DNA of 64,000 bases from CAYQQJ01 sp964419935 (GCA_964419935.1 CAYQQJ010000017.1:1-64000), one strand, 5' to 3'. Numbered from the stretch's first letter, positions 35,252-44,660 are shown. A program made the numbers and translations. The notes: generated from the sequence alone by a model not told the origin.

Positions 35252-36224
35252 TCAGCTTTGGACTGCGGCTGATAGCACCCGCTATCGGCCACTGCTGCTG
35301 GCCGCTTTCGTCAGCCTGCTTTTCCCGTTCCTTTTCTTTTTCTGGCAGCTGCCTTCGGTCAACGCCTTTCTGAGCCACCTGCAGAATTTTCTACATCTGC
35401 CCGCATTTGCCTTGTTGCTGTTTACCCTGCGCTGGATCTTGCGAGAATTCGAGTCCGTCTATGTGGACTTGGCTGTCGCGATGGTTGCTTTGAGCATTGG
35501 TGTTGTCATAGAGCTTGTGCAGCCTTCCTTCGGTCGCAGTGCCAGCTGGCTCGACATTGCCCTCGACACAGCGGGTATCTGCACCGGGTTTGCGGCCTGG
35601 TTGGTATTCAGTCAGAGGTTGGCCAAGCCCTGGTTGCTGTTGTGCATGTTCATACTCTGCGGCGGCCTGTATCAGCCCGGGTATTGGCTGTTCGCGCAAT
35701 GGCAGCGGGAACAGTTGTTTCCGGTGATGCTAGATTTTGACCATACAGGTCTGACAGCCTTTGCCGGCACTCTGGGGAAGGCGGAGCTCACGGTGGCGCC
35801 CGCGCCGAGTGCCTGGCCCGACACTCGCTCTCAAGTGGGGAGGCTGCGCTTTCGGCCTTCGTCCTGGCCGGGGATTCATTTCCAGCCCGTGGTGGCAGAC
35901 TGGCGTCCGTACGGGGCGTTGAGCCTGGAGGTTTTTTCGCCGGTGCCCTATACGGTCTGGCTGTCGGTGCGCGTCGACGACAGCCGTTATGTCGACGGTA
36001 GCGGTGATAACTTCGACCGGCACTTCCCGATCCAGCCCGGCGTCAACAGGTTGCACATTCCACTTGACGACATTCGCAACGGTCCGCCGGAGCGCCCCTT
36101 GAACCTGGGCGAGATTACACAGGTATTGATATACATGGCTCAGCCAGAACAGGCCGTTGACCTGTATCTGGATAACCTCAAACTGGAAACCGCAAATTTA
36201 GAAGGAGTTCGACTTGCGCAATAG
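35232..36224 (+). CDS. VanZ-like membrane protein with C-terminal carbohydrate-binding-like domain
   Basis: 330 residues, start GTG 35232 inside metZ. The N-terminal 145 residues contain about five transmembrane segments including the VanZ signature (IGVVIELVQPSFGRSASWLDIALDTAG). The remaining 180 residues are predicted outside the membrane and look like a beta-sandwich (FRPSSWPGIHFQPVVADWRP, LSVRVDDSRY, LYLDNLKL) resembling CIA30/galactose-binding folds. That is a pattern judgement, not a search result. Its 3' end overlaps the MoxR gene by 11 bp. The role is unknown; envelope or glycan-related is a guess from the domains. Confidence 0.78.
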   Translation: MALPPFSQLWTAADSTRYRPLLLAAFVSLLFPFLFFFWQLPSVNAFLSHLQNFLHLPAFALLLFTLRWILREFESVYVDLAVAMVALSIGVVIELVQPSFGRSASWLDIALDTAGICTGFAAWLVFSQRLAKPWLLLCMFILCGGLYQPGYWLFAQWQREQLFPVMLDFDHTGLTAFAGTLGKAELTVAPAPSAWPDTRSQVGRLRFRPSSWPGIHFQPVVADWRPYGALSLEVFSPVPYTVWLSVRVDDSRYVDGSGDNFDRHFPIQPGVNRLHIPLDDIRNGPPERPLNLGEITQVLIYMAQPEQAVDLYLDNLKLETANLEGVRLAQ

Positions 36225-37128
36225 CATCAGTGACGTAGTGGACGCCGTCGGCGAAATACTGCTGGGCAAGGAACATCAAATCAAGCTGGCGCTGGCGTGC
36301 CTTTTTGCTCGGGGCCACTTGTTGATTGAAGACCTGCCGGGGATGGGCAAGACGACTCTGGCCCATAGCCTTGCCGGCGTGCTGGGGCTGAGTTATGAAC
36401 GTATTCAGTTCACCAGTGACCTGTTGCCGGCAGACATCCTCGGCGTTGCGGTGTTTGATCGCGAGCAAAGCACCTTCAGCTTTCATCCCGGGCCGGTTTT
36501 TACCCAGGTACTGCTGGCGGATGAAATCAACCGCACCACCCCCAAAACCCAAAGTGCCTTGCTTGAGGCCATGGAAGAAGGGCAGGTCACCGTGGAAGGC
36601 AAAAGCCGCCCGCTGCCCAGCCCGTTTTTTGTTATTGCCACACAGAATCCGCTGTCTCAGGCCGGAACCTATCCGTTGCCCGAAAGCCAGCTGGACCGGT
36701 TTCTGATGCGGATTACACTCGGTTATCCCAGCCGCGCTTCTGAGCGCCAGTTGTTTCAAGGAGTCGATCCCCGCGAGCGGTTGCGCAATATGCAGCCGGT
36801 AATGACGGCGGAGCAATTGCGCAGCGTTCAACAGCAAGTCAATCAGGTCAAGGCCACCGAACAGTTGCTGGATTACTTGCAGCGCCTGGTGGATTTCACC
36901 CGCACCGATACCCGCTTTAGTTTTGGCTTGTCGCCGCGCGGTGCCCTGGCACTACTGCGTGCCGCCAAGGCGTGGGCTGTGGTACACGGGCGGGATTACG
37001 TGGTGCCGGAAGATATCCAAGTGGTTTTGCATTCCGTCGTTGGACACCGGGTGCGCGGTAGCCAGGGAGGCGAGGGGCCCGAAGTCCTGGCGGATTACCT
37101 GCTGAAAAGCGTCGACGTGCTGGGCTGA
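36214..37128 (+). CDS. MoxR-family AAA+ ATPase
   Basis: 304 residues. Walker A is DLPGMGKTTLA (about residue 46), Walker B LLADEINRTTPKTQSALLEAMEEG, sensor 1 IATQNP and a lid domain with LSPRGALALLRAAKAWA. MoxR ATPases act as chaperones for metal or cofactor insertion or VWA/DUF58-type partners. The start is TTG 36214, supported by GAAGGAG at 36201-36207; the gene begins inside the VanZ gene. DUF58 and transglutaminase genes follow, the standard MoxR operon. Confidence 0.93.
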   Translation: MRNSISDVVDAVGEILLGKEHQIKLALACLFARGHLLIEDLPGMGKTTLAHSLAGVLGLSYERIQFTSDLLPADILGVAVFDREQSTFSFHPGPVFTQVLLADEINRTTPKTQSALLEAMEEGQVTVEGKSRPLPSPFFVIATQNPLSQAGTYPLPESQLDRFLMRITLGYPSRASERQLFQGVDPRERLRNMQPVMTAEQLRSVQQQVNQVKATEQLLDYLQRLVDFTRTDTRFSFGLSPRGALALLRAAKAWAVVHGRDYVVPEDIQVVLHSVVGHRVRGSQGGEGPEVLADYLLKSVDVLG

Positions 37129-37135
37129 GTCCGTC

Positions 37136-38104
37136 ATGTTGAACAGCTTGCGCAACAAGTGGCGTGCCCGATTCCTGCGCTGGCTGGACCGACGCGCACC
37201 GCCAGCGCCACGGCATCTGTTGCGGCGCGACAGGCTCTATATTTTCCCGACCAAAACCGGGTTTGTTTTCCTCTTGCTGATACTGGTGCTGTGGATGCTT
37301 GGCACCAACTATCAAAACAACTTGATACTGGCGCTGTGCTGGCTGCTCGCCAGCCTGTTTGTGTTGGCGATACTGCGCACCCACGGCAATCTGTCAGGCC
37401 TGGACATTCAGCTGCACGACGCAGATTCGGGGTTTGCAGGCCAGGAGCTGGCCTTTCATCTGGATATTTTCAACGCCAGCGGAGCGGCCAAGGACAACAT
37501 CAGCCTCGGCTGGCAAGACGAGCTTCCACTGACCTTCGCCATAGACGCGCAGGAGCGCAAACGCCTGCCAGTCTGTGCCTTTGCCGCCAAGCGCGGCTAT
37601 CTCACACCACGCCGGTTGCGTATCGATACGGACTTTCCACTCGGTTTGCTGCGTTGCTGGTCCTGGCTTAATTTTGATGCCCGCGCCATGGTCTATCCTC
37701 GTCCGGAGAAACTGCGCGAGCTCAAACCCTATACTGTCGAGGACGAAGGCGGCTTTGCTGCCCCTGCGGCGGGTGCGGATGACTTCAGCGGCCTGCGCAG
37801 CTATCAACCGGGTGATCCCCTGAAGCAGGTCGCATGGAAACATTACGCCCGGGGCAAGGGGCTGATGAGCAAGGAATTCAGTAGTCAGTTAAGCCCGGAA
37901 GCCTGGCTGGCATGGGACATCATGGAGGGGCTGGATGTGGAGCAGCGTCTGTCGGCGCTGTGCTACTGGGCGCTGCATTTTGAACAGCTGGGTACCGCCT
38001 ACGGGCTGGATATTCCTGGCACGCGCATAGCGCCCGATACAGGTTCGGCTCACCACGCACGGGTGCTGACGGCGTTGGCGCTATACGGACAGGGAGGCGG
38101 CTGA
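37136..38104 (+). CDS. DUF58 domain-containing membrane protein
   Basis: 322 residues. Two adjacent transmembrane helices near the N-terminus (about 40-80: GFVFLLLILVLWMLGTNYQN and LILALCWLLASLFVLAIL), a beta-rich middle domain, and the DUF58 signature FSGLRSYQPGDPLKQVAWKHYARG in the C-terminal half. DUF58 proteins partner with MoxR ATPases. It starts seven bp after the MoxR stop and shares the TGATG junction with the next gene. Confidence 0.92.
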   Translation: MLNSLRNKWRARFLRWLDRRAPPAPRHLLRRDRLYIFPTKTGFVFLLLILVLWMLGTNYQNNLILALCWLLASLFVLAILRTHGNLSGLDIQLHDADSGFAGQELAFHLDIFNASGAAKDNISLGWQDELPLTFAIDAQERKRLPVCAFAAKRGYLTPRRLRIDTDFPLGLLRCWSWLNFDARAMVYPRPEKLRELKPYTVEDEGGFAAPAAGADDFSGLRSYQPGDPLKQVAWKHYARGKGLMSKEFSSQLSPEAWLAWDIMEGLDVEQRLSALCYWALHFEQLGTAYGLDIPGTRIAPDTGSAHHARVLTALALYGQGGG

Positions 38105-40125
38105 TGGCTGAGCTCACCCACCCCCTGGCACAGCGGCAGTTGTTGGTGTGTTTGCTGATTGCCCAGGTTATTGTCATCGCGCCGCTGTTTTTCTACCTGC
38201 CGTTGTGGCTCGGCCTGGTCTGGCTACTCGCGGTTGTCATCCGGGTGCAGGTTTACCGCGGCGCCTGGCGTTACCCCGGCAATTTTGTAAAAGCGGTGCT
38301 CGGTGTCGGATCCATTGCCGGTCTCGGCCTGCAGTACGGTATCAGCATGGGTATTGAGCCCATGGTGGGCTTGCTGGTGTCTGCGTTTGTGCTGAAGTTG
38401 GTAGAAGCGCGCCAGCGCCGGGATTTTTTGCTGATGACATTTATTGGCTTCGTCGCCGTCGCGGCCCAGTTTCTGTTTTCCCAGACGATCCTGGCCTCGC
38501 TCTATGGGCTGCTCAGTTGTACTGCGTTACTGATTGCCTGGCACGCCTGTTTTCTGACTCAGCCATACCCGTGGCGGGTTCATCTCGGGCGGGGCACAAA
38601 ACTGCTGCTGCAAGTGCTGCCACTCATGGTGCTGTTGTTTATCCTTTTGCCGCGTCTGGGTCCACTCTGGTCTGTGCCCACGGTGAGTTCGTCAGCCACA
38701 ACCGGTTTCTCGGACTCCATGGCCCCTGGTGATATTGCACAGCTGTCGCAGTCATCAGAGTTGGCGTTTCGAGTGAGTTTTGACAATTCCCCGGAGAATT
38801 CGGAACCACCCAAGTCCGCCATGTATTGGCGCGGCTTGGTGCTGGATCAATTCGATGGACGCCGTTGGAGCTCCAGTGAAACGGACATGTCGTCTGCCGT
38901 GGCCATTGGCAGAGAGCCAGATGATGTGTGGGATGTGGAGGCGTCCGGGGGCGAGCTGGGCTACAGCATCATGCTGGAGCCTCACAATGAGCGTTGGCTG
39001 TTCGCACTCGCCACGCCGGTTGCAGTAGAGGGAGCGCTTACCCCGATATACACCGGTAATTACCTGGTGAAATCCCGCTGGCCGGTGGACAGTCGGGTGC
39101 AATACCGGGTGCGTTCGGACACTCAGGCTGTGCGGGATCCGTCCCGCCTGGATACCAGAACCCGCCAGCGCAATTTGCAGCTGCCGGCGGTACCGCGCAA
39201 CCCGCGCACACGGGACCTGGTTGCCGGCTGGAACGGCCTGTCACCCGCACAAGTCATCAATGCGGCGCTGATGTTTTATCAGCAACAGTTCCAGTACACG
39301 CTGCAACCGCCACCTTTGGGCAGCAACAGCATTGATGAATTCCTGTTTATCACGCGCAAAGGCTTCTGCGAGCACTTTGCCGGCAGCTTTGTCTACCTGA
39401 TGCGCGCCGCCGGTGTTCCGGCCCGCGTGGTGGTGGGTTATCAGGGAGGGGAGCGCAGCGAGGTGGACGACTATTGGCTGGTACGCCAGTCCAGCGCCCA
39501 CGCCTGGGCCGAGGTATGGCTTGAAGGGCAGGGTTGGCAGCGGGTGGACCCGACGGCGGTGGTAGCGCCAGATCGGGTCGAGTTGGGGTTGAGAGAGGCG
39601 CTGACCGCGGATGAAGTGTCCTTGGCTGGTGGCGGTAATCGTATCTTGGGTGATGGTGACTGGCGTTGGTTGAGCACGCTCAGCCACCGGTGGGATGCGG
39701 TGGGTTACGCCTGGCATCGGGCGGTACTCAGTTATGACGATCAGGCGCAGAGTGGCCTGCTCAAACGGATACTGGGCGGTACTGATCCCTGGAGAGTTGC
39801 CGCAGCGACTGTGTTGGGCGGGGGAGGATTGTTGGGTCTTTACGGGTTTTTCTATTGGTACCGTAACCGCAGGCCCGCGCTGCCACCTGAAATCAGGCTC
39901 CTGCGCCAGGCAGAACGGCGACTCGGCGTGAGGCGAGCGGCCAACGAGCCGGCGGGCGCCTGGGCGGAGCGCGTCGCGGCGGAACATCCAGCCAAAGCCC
40001 GTTCGGCGCGACAGGTGGCCCGACTTTTTGATACCGTGGTTTATGCCGAACGCCGCGAATACTTGTATAAGTTACAACAAGCGGTGAGGGCGTTGCCTCG
40101 CAAAACACACGACCAGAATCTTTAG
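38104..40125 (+). CDS. tgpA: TgpA-like transmembrane transglutaminase (DUF3488)
   Basis: 673 residues. About six N-terminal transmembrane helices (DUF3488), a periplasmic transglutaminase-like domain, one further helix near residue 565-585, and a cytoplasmic tail with DUF4129-like features. The catalytic triad is complete: Cys in RKGFCEHFAG, His in SSAHAWAEVW and Asp in RVDPTAVV. The Pseudomonas homologue TgpA is an essential periplasmic transglutaminase encoded next to the same MoxR and DUF58 partners. Symbol by homology and context. Confidence 0.9.
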   Translation: MAELTHPLAQRQLLVCLLIAQVIVIAPLFFYLPLWLGLVWLLAVVIRVQVYRGAWRYPGNFVKAVLGVGSIAGLGLQYGISMGIEPMVGLLVSAFVLKLVEARQRRDFLLMTFIGFVAVAAQFLFSQTILASLYGLLSCTALLIAWHACFLTQPYPWRVHLGRGTKLLLQVLPLMVLLFILLPRLGPLWSVPTVSSSATTGFSDSMAPGDIAQLSQSSELAFRVSFDNSPENSEPPKSAMYWRGLVLDQFDGRRWSSSETDMSSAVAIGREPDDVWDVEASGGELGYSIMLEPHNERWLFALATPVAVEGALTPIYTGNYLVKSRWPVDSRVQYRVRSDTQAVRDPSRLDTRTRQRNLQLPAVPRNPRTRDLVAGWNGLSPAQVINAALMFYQQQFQYTLQPPPLGSNSIDEFLFITRKGFCEHFAGSFVYLMRAAGVPARVVVGYQGGERSEVDDYWLVRQSSAHAWAEVWLEGQGWQRVDPTAVVAPDRVELGLREALTADEVSLAGGGNRILGDGDWRWLSTLSHRWDAVGYAWHRAVLSYDDQAQSGLLKRILGGTDPWRVAAATVLGGGGLLGLYGFFYWYRNRRPALPPEIRLLRQAERRLGVRRAANEPAGAWAERVAAEHPAKARSARQVARLFDTVVYAERREYLYKLQQAVRALPRKTHDQNL

Positions 40126-40207
40126 TCATACCGGTTAAGGTGCATCATTAGCGTTTCTGGCTACGCTTCAACCAGATAAAAGAACACAAGCTGGTTTTCC
40201 GGAGAGA

Positions 40208-40317
40208 GACACGAATCCGGTATTCACTGCTGTGACACGCCGTGAATACGTCCCTGTAGGCTCTGCACCAGCATCCATGCTGGTGACGGTCACAACAGCA
40301 AACACCGAATCCATGTC
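40208..40317 (+). repeat. 29-52-29 nested hairpin element, copy 6
   Basis: Arms 40208-40236 (GACACGAATCCGGTATTCAC...) and 40289-40317, of the same class as at 21045-21154. The 52 nt core (40237-40288) reads ACGCCGTGAATACG, TCCCTGTAGGCTC, then the inner hairpin CACCAGC-ATCCAT-GCTGGTG. It lies 82 bp after tgpA. The 368 bp gap to the next gene has no coding region. Confidence 0.85.
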
Positions 40318-40493
40318 TTCAGAGTTTGTGCATTGATTCGCTCCGTAAACCACTCCTTGTGCATCGGCGTCAACGCCGTTGGCGCAATCCTTGCTTTTTG
40401 CATTCGGTTGACTCGCTTCTGCTTGAGCTTTGCGCCGGTACCAAACTGTCGGTGCCAGCCGAATACGCCGAATAAAATAAGGATCTCCTCTTC

Positions 40494-42161
40494 ATGAAAA
40501 CCCGAACAACCGCCATTGTTGGTGTACTGGCATTGTGTTTTTTCGCCGTCATGGGCGTTTTGGTATTTGCAGCCGGTGGCATAGTGGCCCGTCATCAAAT
40601 CAGCCCCTTTGTGGCGATTGTCGATGCAGCGGAAACCAATGTGAAAACCTTGGTTAAAACCGTTAAAGGTGAATCCGACAACGAAGAATATTTCACCAGC
40701 GCCTATTACCAGATGAAAATGACAACCTATGAAACCTCCAGTGACGGCAACGGAGATCATGTAGGATTCGTGGAACTGGCGGATGGTTATTTGATGGGCA
40801 GGCGCGCCGGTGAGCTCAAGTTCGTTCGTATCGACGATAACAAGGAAGTGGTTGTACAAACGTTGGCGGCGTCGATCCCAACGAATAAGGATGCCTTCCT
40901 CGCGGACTCCGGCGACATGAATTATCGGCTCCATGTCCAATTTGGCGCTAAGGATATTCTTACACAAGAGATTGGCGATGGCCGAATTCGCCTTTACGCC
41001 ACCCATCACTACTGGAAGCAAGATGAACAATGCGCCGTACTGCGACTGTCCGCTCTGGAAACGACGCCGGAGCAGTTGCTGCAAGACGCCGCTTCCGCGG
41101 AACCCTGGGTAACAGTGTTTGATACCACACCCTGCATGCCACTCGACAGCACCTTGGACCACCTGAACGAAGACAACGCATTCCTGCAATCCGGCGGGCG
41201 TCTCGCCCTGCTGAACGACACACAGCTGCTGATGACTGTCGGTGATCACTTTTACGACGCCATTCATAATGACAATCTGGTACAAGACCCCAATGCTTCC
41301 TACGGTAAAGTCATGCGTATTTCCCTGGCAGAAAATGTTGCGGACAGCCGTGCCAGCATGTACAGCATGGGGCATCGCAATCCTCAGGGCCTCTATGTTG
41401 ATGGACAAGGCAATATCTGGTCGACCGAGCATGGCCCGCGTGGCGGTGACGAACTCAACCTGGTCGAGGAGGGTGTGGATTATGGCTGGCCCGTTGTCAG
41501 TTATGGCACTGATTATTCCACCGTCGACTGGCCGGAACATTTGAACTGGGCAGAGCACGAAGGCTTTCGCGAACCGGTCATGGCATGGGTTCCATCAATT
41601 GCGGCCAACAGTGTCATTCGCCTGGAGGATTCGGGTTTTGCCCGTTGGGACAATGATCTGCTTGTGACGTCTCTCAAAGACAAGTCCATTCATCGGCTGC
41701 ATCTGGTAGATGGCCGCGTGGTCGTATGGGAGCGAATTAGCATCGGCAGCCGGGTGCGGGATTTGATGCAGCTGGGTCATGGACGACTGCTGTTGCTAAC
41801 CGACGATGGCAAACTGGTCATTCTGGAAGCATTGACGAACGATGACAATCAAGAACTGCCAGCGGAGCTTCAGGCGGCAAAGCTCTGGGTCAACTGCGAC
41901 AGCTGCCATACCCTTGAGTCCGGCGGCGGCCACAGCGCTGGCCCCAACCTCCACGATATTGTTGGTAAAGATATCGCGCGCTTTGATGATTTTCCGTATT
42001 CCGACGCGCTCAAGAATCTCGACGGCACCTGGACGCCGGAAAAACTGGACAAATTTCTGCTGGATCCCCAGGCATTTGCCCCGGGCACCGTCATGATGTT
42101 CGGCGGGTTCAAGGACCCGGCGGATCGACAGGCAATTATTCGACACCTGCAAGAACAGTAA
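40494..42161 (+). CDS. PQQ-type sugar dehydrogenase fused to cytochrome c
   Basis: 555 residues. N-terminal membrane anchor or uncleaved signal (about 7-29), then a soluble aldose-dehydrogenase-like beta-propeller (about 75-430; signatures SMGHRNPQGLYVD and WSTEHGPRGGDELN ... DYGWP, as in PQQ sugar dehydrogenases of the YliI/GdhB type). A class I cytochrome c domain follows, with haem motif C468-D-S-C471-H472 and a probable axial methionine in TVMMFGGF near the C-terminus. Fusion suggests that electrons pass from sugar oxidation straight to an on-board haem and on to the respiratory chain. The substrate is unknown. AGGATC precedes the start. Convergent with the next gene, six bp between stops. 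Confidence 0.87.
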   Translation: MKTRTTAIVGVLALCFFAVMGVLVFAAGGIVARHQISPFVAIVDAAETNVKTLVKTVKGESDNEEYFTSAYYQMKMTTYETSSDGNGDHVGFVELADGYLMGRRAGELKFVRIDDNKEVVVQTLAASIPTNKDAFLADSGDMNYRLHVQFGAKDILTQEIGDGRIRLYATHHYWKQDEQCAVLRLSALETTPEQLLQDAASAEPWVTVFDTTPCMPLDSTLDHLNEDNAFLQSGGRLALLNDTQLLMTVGDHFYDAIHNDNLVQDPNASYGKVMRISLAENVADSRASMYSMGHRNPQGLYVDGQGNIWSTEHGPRGGDELNLVEEGVDYGWPVVSYGTDYSTVDWPEHLNWAEHEGFREPVMAWVPSIAANSVIRLEDSGFARWDNDLLVTSLKDKSIHRLHLVDGRVVVWERISIGSRVRDLMQLGHGRLLLLTDDGKLVILEALTNDDNQELPAELQAAKLWVNCDSCHTLESGGGHSAGPNLHDIVGKDIARFDDFPYSDALKNLDGTWTPEKLDKFLLDPQAFAPGTVMMFGGFKDPADRQAIIRHLQEQ

Positions 42162-42167
42162 GGCGAT

Positions 42168-43259
42168 TTAGCGTGGCAGGCGCTTGGGTACCATCACCGG
42201 CCGCTCTGCCCATTGTTCAAACCGTTGGCTCAAACGCTCGAGATTTTCGGACCACCAGCGGGCATCATTCTCGATGGCGGTGGTGAGATTTCGCTCGGCA
42301 GTTGGCAGCATCGCCCGCATTTCCGGCCGCACCAGTGGCAGTGACGATCTGCGCACCGGGCCGTAGGGGATGTAGCTGGCCTGTTGCGCCAGACTTTTGG
42401 TGGATGTGGCGAACTTGATGAAATCCATTGCCAGCTCGGTATTCTGGCCGTGTTTGGGAACGCCCCAGACGTCGTAGAACCAAACCTGATGATCCCAAAG
42501 AATCTCAAGCTCGGAGCCGCGTTGTGCGGCATCGAATACCCGACCGCTGTAAACGGACGACATTGCCACCCGGCCTGTCTCCAGTAAACGCACAGCTTCT
42601 TCGCCAGTGCGCCACCAGTCGATGTAGGGTTTGATGCGCGACAGCACCTCAAAAGCGCGGTCAACACCTTCTTCAGTGCTCAACATCTCATAGACCTGAT
42701 CGCGTTCGACGCCGTCGGCCACCAGCGCCCATTCCAGATTCACTTTGGGCGTACGACGCAGGCCGCGGCGCCCGGGAAAGTCCTTCAGGTTGAAGAAGTC
42801 GTCGATGCTGTCCGGCGCCTTGGCGACCCGTGTGCGGTCGTAACTGACCACGGTAGCGCCGACCACGTTGCCCACGCCACAGGGCATCAAACTGGCGCTG
42901 ACAAAATCCTCGAGTGCGGGAGTTCCATCAGGGGAGGGCGGCAATTCACTGTGGTCGATTTTCTCCAGCAAACCTTCCTTGCAGGCCTGAATCGCATCGA
43001 ACAGTTCAAGATCCACAACATCCCAGTGAACATTCCAGGCGCGCACCTGCCGGCGAATTTCGTCAATGCCACCGCTGTACTGCAGTACCGTCACGTCCAC
43101 ATCATGTTGGGCTTGGTAAGGTCGAATAAAGCCCAGAATCTGGCTTTTCACATAGGAGCCATCCCAGGAGACAACATTCAGCTGTTTCTCCGCGACGGCC
43201 ACTGACGCGGTCAGGGAGCAGAGCAGTGAAATACCGAGTCGTAAAGCGACAGATTGCAT
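42168..43259 (-). CDS. Periplasmic polyamine-type ABC substrate-binding protein (PotD/PotF-like)
   Basis: 363 residues from ATG at 43259, chosen because a signal peptide (LRLGISLLCSLTASVAVA) follows directly; an upstream ATG at 43307 would read through the porin stop. The mature part has the type II periplasmic binding fold of spermidine/putrescine proteins (LNVVSWDGSYVKSQI, VDLELFDAIQACKEG, WDHQVWFYDVWGVPKHGQN). No permease or ATPase gene is nearby. It lies five bp after the outer-membrane protein gene on the same strand, so the pair forms an operon. Confidence 0.87.
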   Translation of the reverse strand: MQSVALRLGISLLCSLTASVAVAEKQLNVVSWDGSYVKSQILGFIRPYQAQHDVDVTVLQYSGGIDEIRRQVRAWNVHWDVVDLELFDAIQACKEGLLEKIDHSELPPSPDGTPALEDFVSASLMPCGVGNVVGATVVSYDRTRVAKAPDSIDDFFNLKDFPGRRGLRRTPKVNLEWALVADGVERDQVYEMLSTEEGVDRAFEVLSRIKPYIDWWRTGEEAVRLLETGRVAMSSVYSGRVFDAAQRGSELEILWDHQVWFYDVWGVPKHGQNTELAMDFIKFATSTKSLAQQASYIPYGPVRRSSLPLVRPEMRAMLPTAERNLTTAIENDARWWSENLERLSQRFEQWAERPVMVPKRLPR

Positions 43260-43264
43260 AACCG

Positions 43265-44638
43265 TTACCAGTAATAGCCAATGTTGATATTCAGGCGGCT
43301 GCGCCATTCGTCTTCACCGCCACCGGCCATGGAGCCATTGCCAAAAAGCGCCATGTTGTTGGCGAGAATGTAGTCCACATAGGCGAACAGGGGGCCGCTG
43401 CCCACCGCGCAACCCAGCGTGTTGACCTGGGAGTCGCGAAAGCCGTTGGCGTCTTTGATCAAGCGGGAGTAATCGTTGTAGCACACCAGCTGATCAATTC
43501 GTTGCCAGGGGGAATTGAAGTTGTGGGCCAGGTTGGCCACAATGAGGTTCGCCGTATCGGCAATATCGTAGCTGCCTTCAAACGCCCCCACATGCACCAC
43601 CTGTGCATTGTCTTCCAGAGAAGGGTCACCTGGTGGATCGTAGCGGTAACGCGCGCCTTCAAGCTGAAAGTTCCAGCGCCCACACCGACTGTCGAGATGC
43701 ACCGCCGCCGCCCAATGATCTCCCCGTCTGTCACTGCGGGCGTTATACAATTCCGCCAATTGTGCCGAAGCGCCTACCTCGTGTTCACAATCGGTACCGG
43801 CCCCTATCATGTAGGACACGCGGGCGTTGCCACGATTGATTTCCTCATTTTGCTGCTCGTTGACACGAACCAGATCAAACCCGTATCGACCGAGATCACT
43901 GGCATCATTCAGCTCTTCATTTTTGTAGAACGCCAGGTGTGTTTTCCAGGGGCCGTCACTGCGTACATATTTAACGCCCATATCGTAGTCATCGCCGAGC
44001 CCAACGTAATAGGGCACGCCCAGCCAGGAGTTATGGGATGCGTAGGGCGCCAAACCGAATGGAACCTGATGAATGCCCAGTTGCAGCTGACTCTCGTCAT
44101 CAAACTCATAGCCAATCCAGCCGTGGTGAATGGTTTGCATATAGGCGTAGTAGCGGTACTCGGCAGAGATAATGAGCTTATCCATCTCCCCATTGATGTT
44201 GAAGCGGAAGACATCAAGGCCGCTTTCGCCGCGCTTGGTTTGGGACGCATCCACATGATCGCGGTAGAGGATGTTGAACCGCAGCGCACCGCCAATGGTG
44301 ATGTCATCAGCTGCAGATTCTTCTGCAGGCGCTGTGGAAACCTCAGTGCCCGGTGCCGCATTGGCGAGACTTTCGGTGGGGGAAGGAGTGGCGATTACCG
44401 GTTCTTGAGTGAGTTGGCGAGGCGGTGAAGCGACCGGCTGTGGATTTTCAAGTTTTTCCAGGCGCTCTTCGAGCGCTTTCAATTGTGTTTCAAGGCGTTC
44501 CACTTCGTCACTGGCATTCGCGTTGGGCGTCAGGAGAGGGCAACCCAGTATTATTCCACAACACAGCCAACATAATACGGACTGCTTGCCGGGGATTCTG
44601 GAGGGCGCAACATTAAGGTAGCCTGTGCGTGGTTCCAT
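43265..44638 (-). CDS. Outer-membrane beta-barrel protein with N-terminal coiled coil
   Basis: 457 residues. Signal region VLCWLCCGIILGCPLLTPNANA, then a short coiled coil (VERLETQLKALEERLEKLEN, about residues 46-65), a Pro/Ser/Thr-rich linker, and about 330 residues of amphipathic strands ending in tyrosine-tryptophan (NIGYYW), a porin-like C-terminal signal. The layout recalls phosphate-selective or carbohydrate porins, but no substrate can be assigned. It precedes a polyamine-type binding protein by five bp. A palindrome upstream may control both. Confidence 0.82.
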   Translation of the reverse strand: MEPRTGYLNVAPSRIPGKQSVLCWLCCGIILGCPLLTPNANASDEVERLETQLKALEERLEKLENPQPVASPPRQLTQEPVIATPSPTESLANAAPGTEVSTAPAEESAADDITIGGALRFNILYRDHVDASQTKRGESGLDVFRFNINGEMDKLIISAEYRYYAYMQTIHHGWIGYEFDDESQLQLGIHQVPFGLAPYASHNSWLGVPYYVGLGDDYDMGVKYVRSDGPWKTHLAFYKNEELNDASDLGRYGFDLVRVNEQQNEEINRGNARVSYMIGAGTDCEHEVGASAQLAELYNARSDRRGDHWAAAVHLDSRCGRWNFQLEGARYRYDPPGDPSLEDNAQVVHVGAFEGSYDIADTANLIVANLAHNFNSPWQRIDQLVCYNDYSRLIKDANGFRDSQVNTLGCAVGSGPLFAYVDYILANNMALFGNGSMAGGGEDEWRSRLNINIGYYW

Positions 44639-44660
44639 AGTGTGCGGTCCATTGCTGTTG

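Noticed and set aside
9351..40317. Integron attC sites as an explanation for the 29-52-29 elements
   Set aside because: attC sites lie in tandem gene-cassette arrays next to an integrase; these copies are scattered between housekeeping genes and no integrase is seen.
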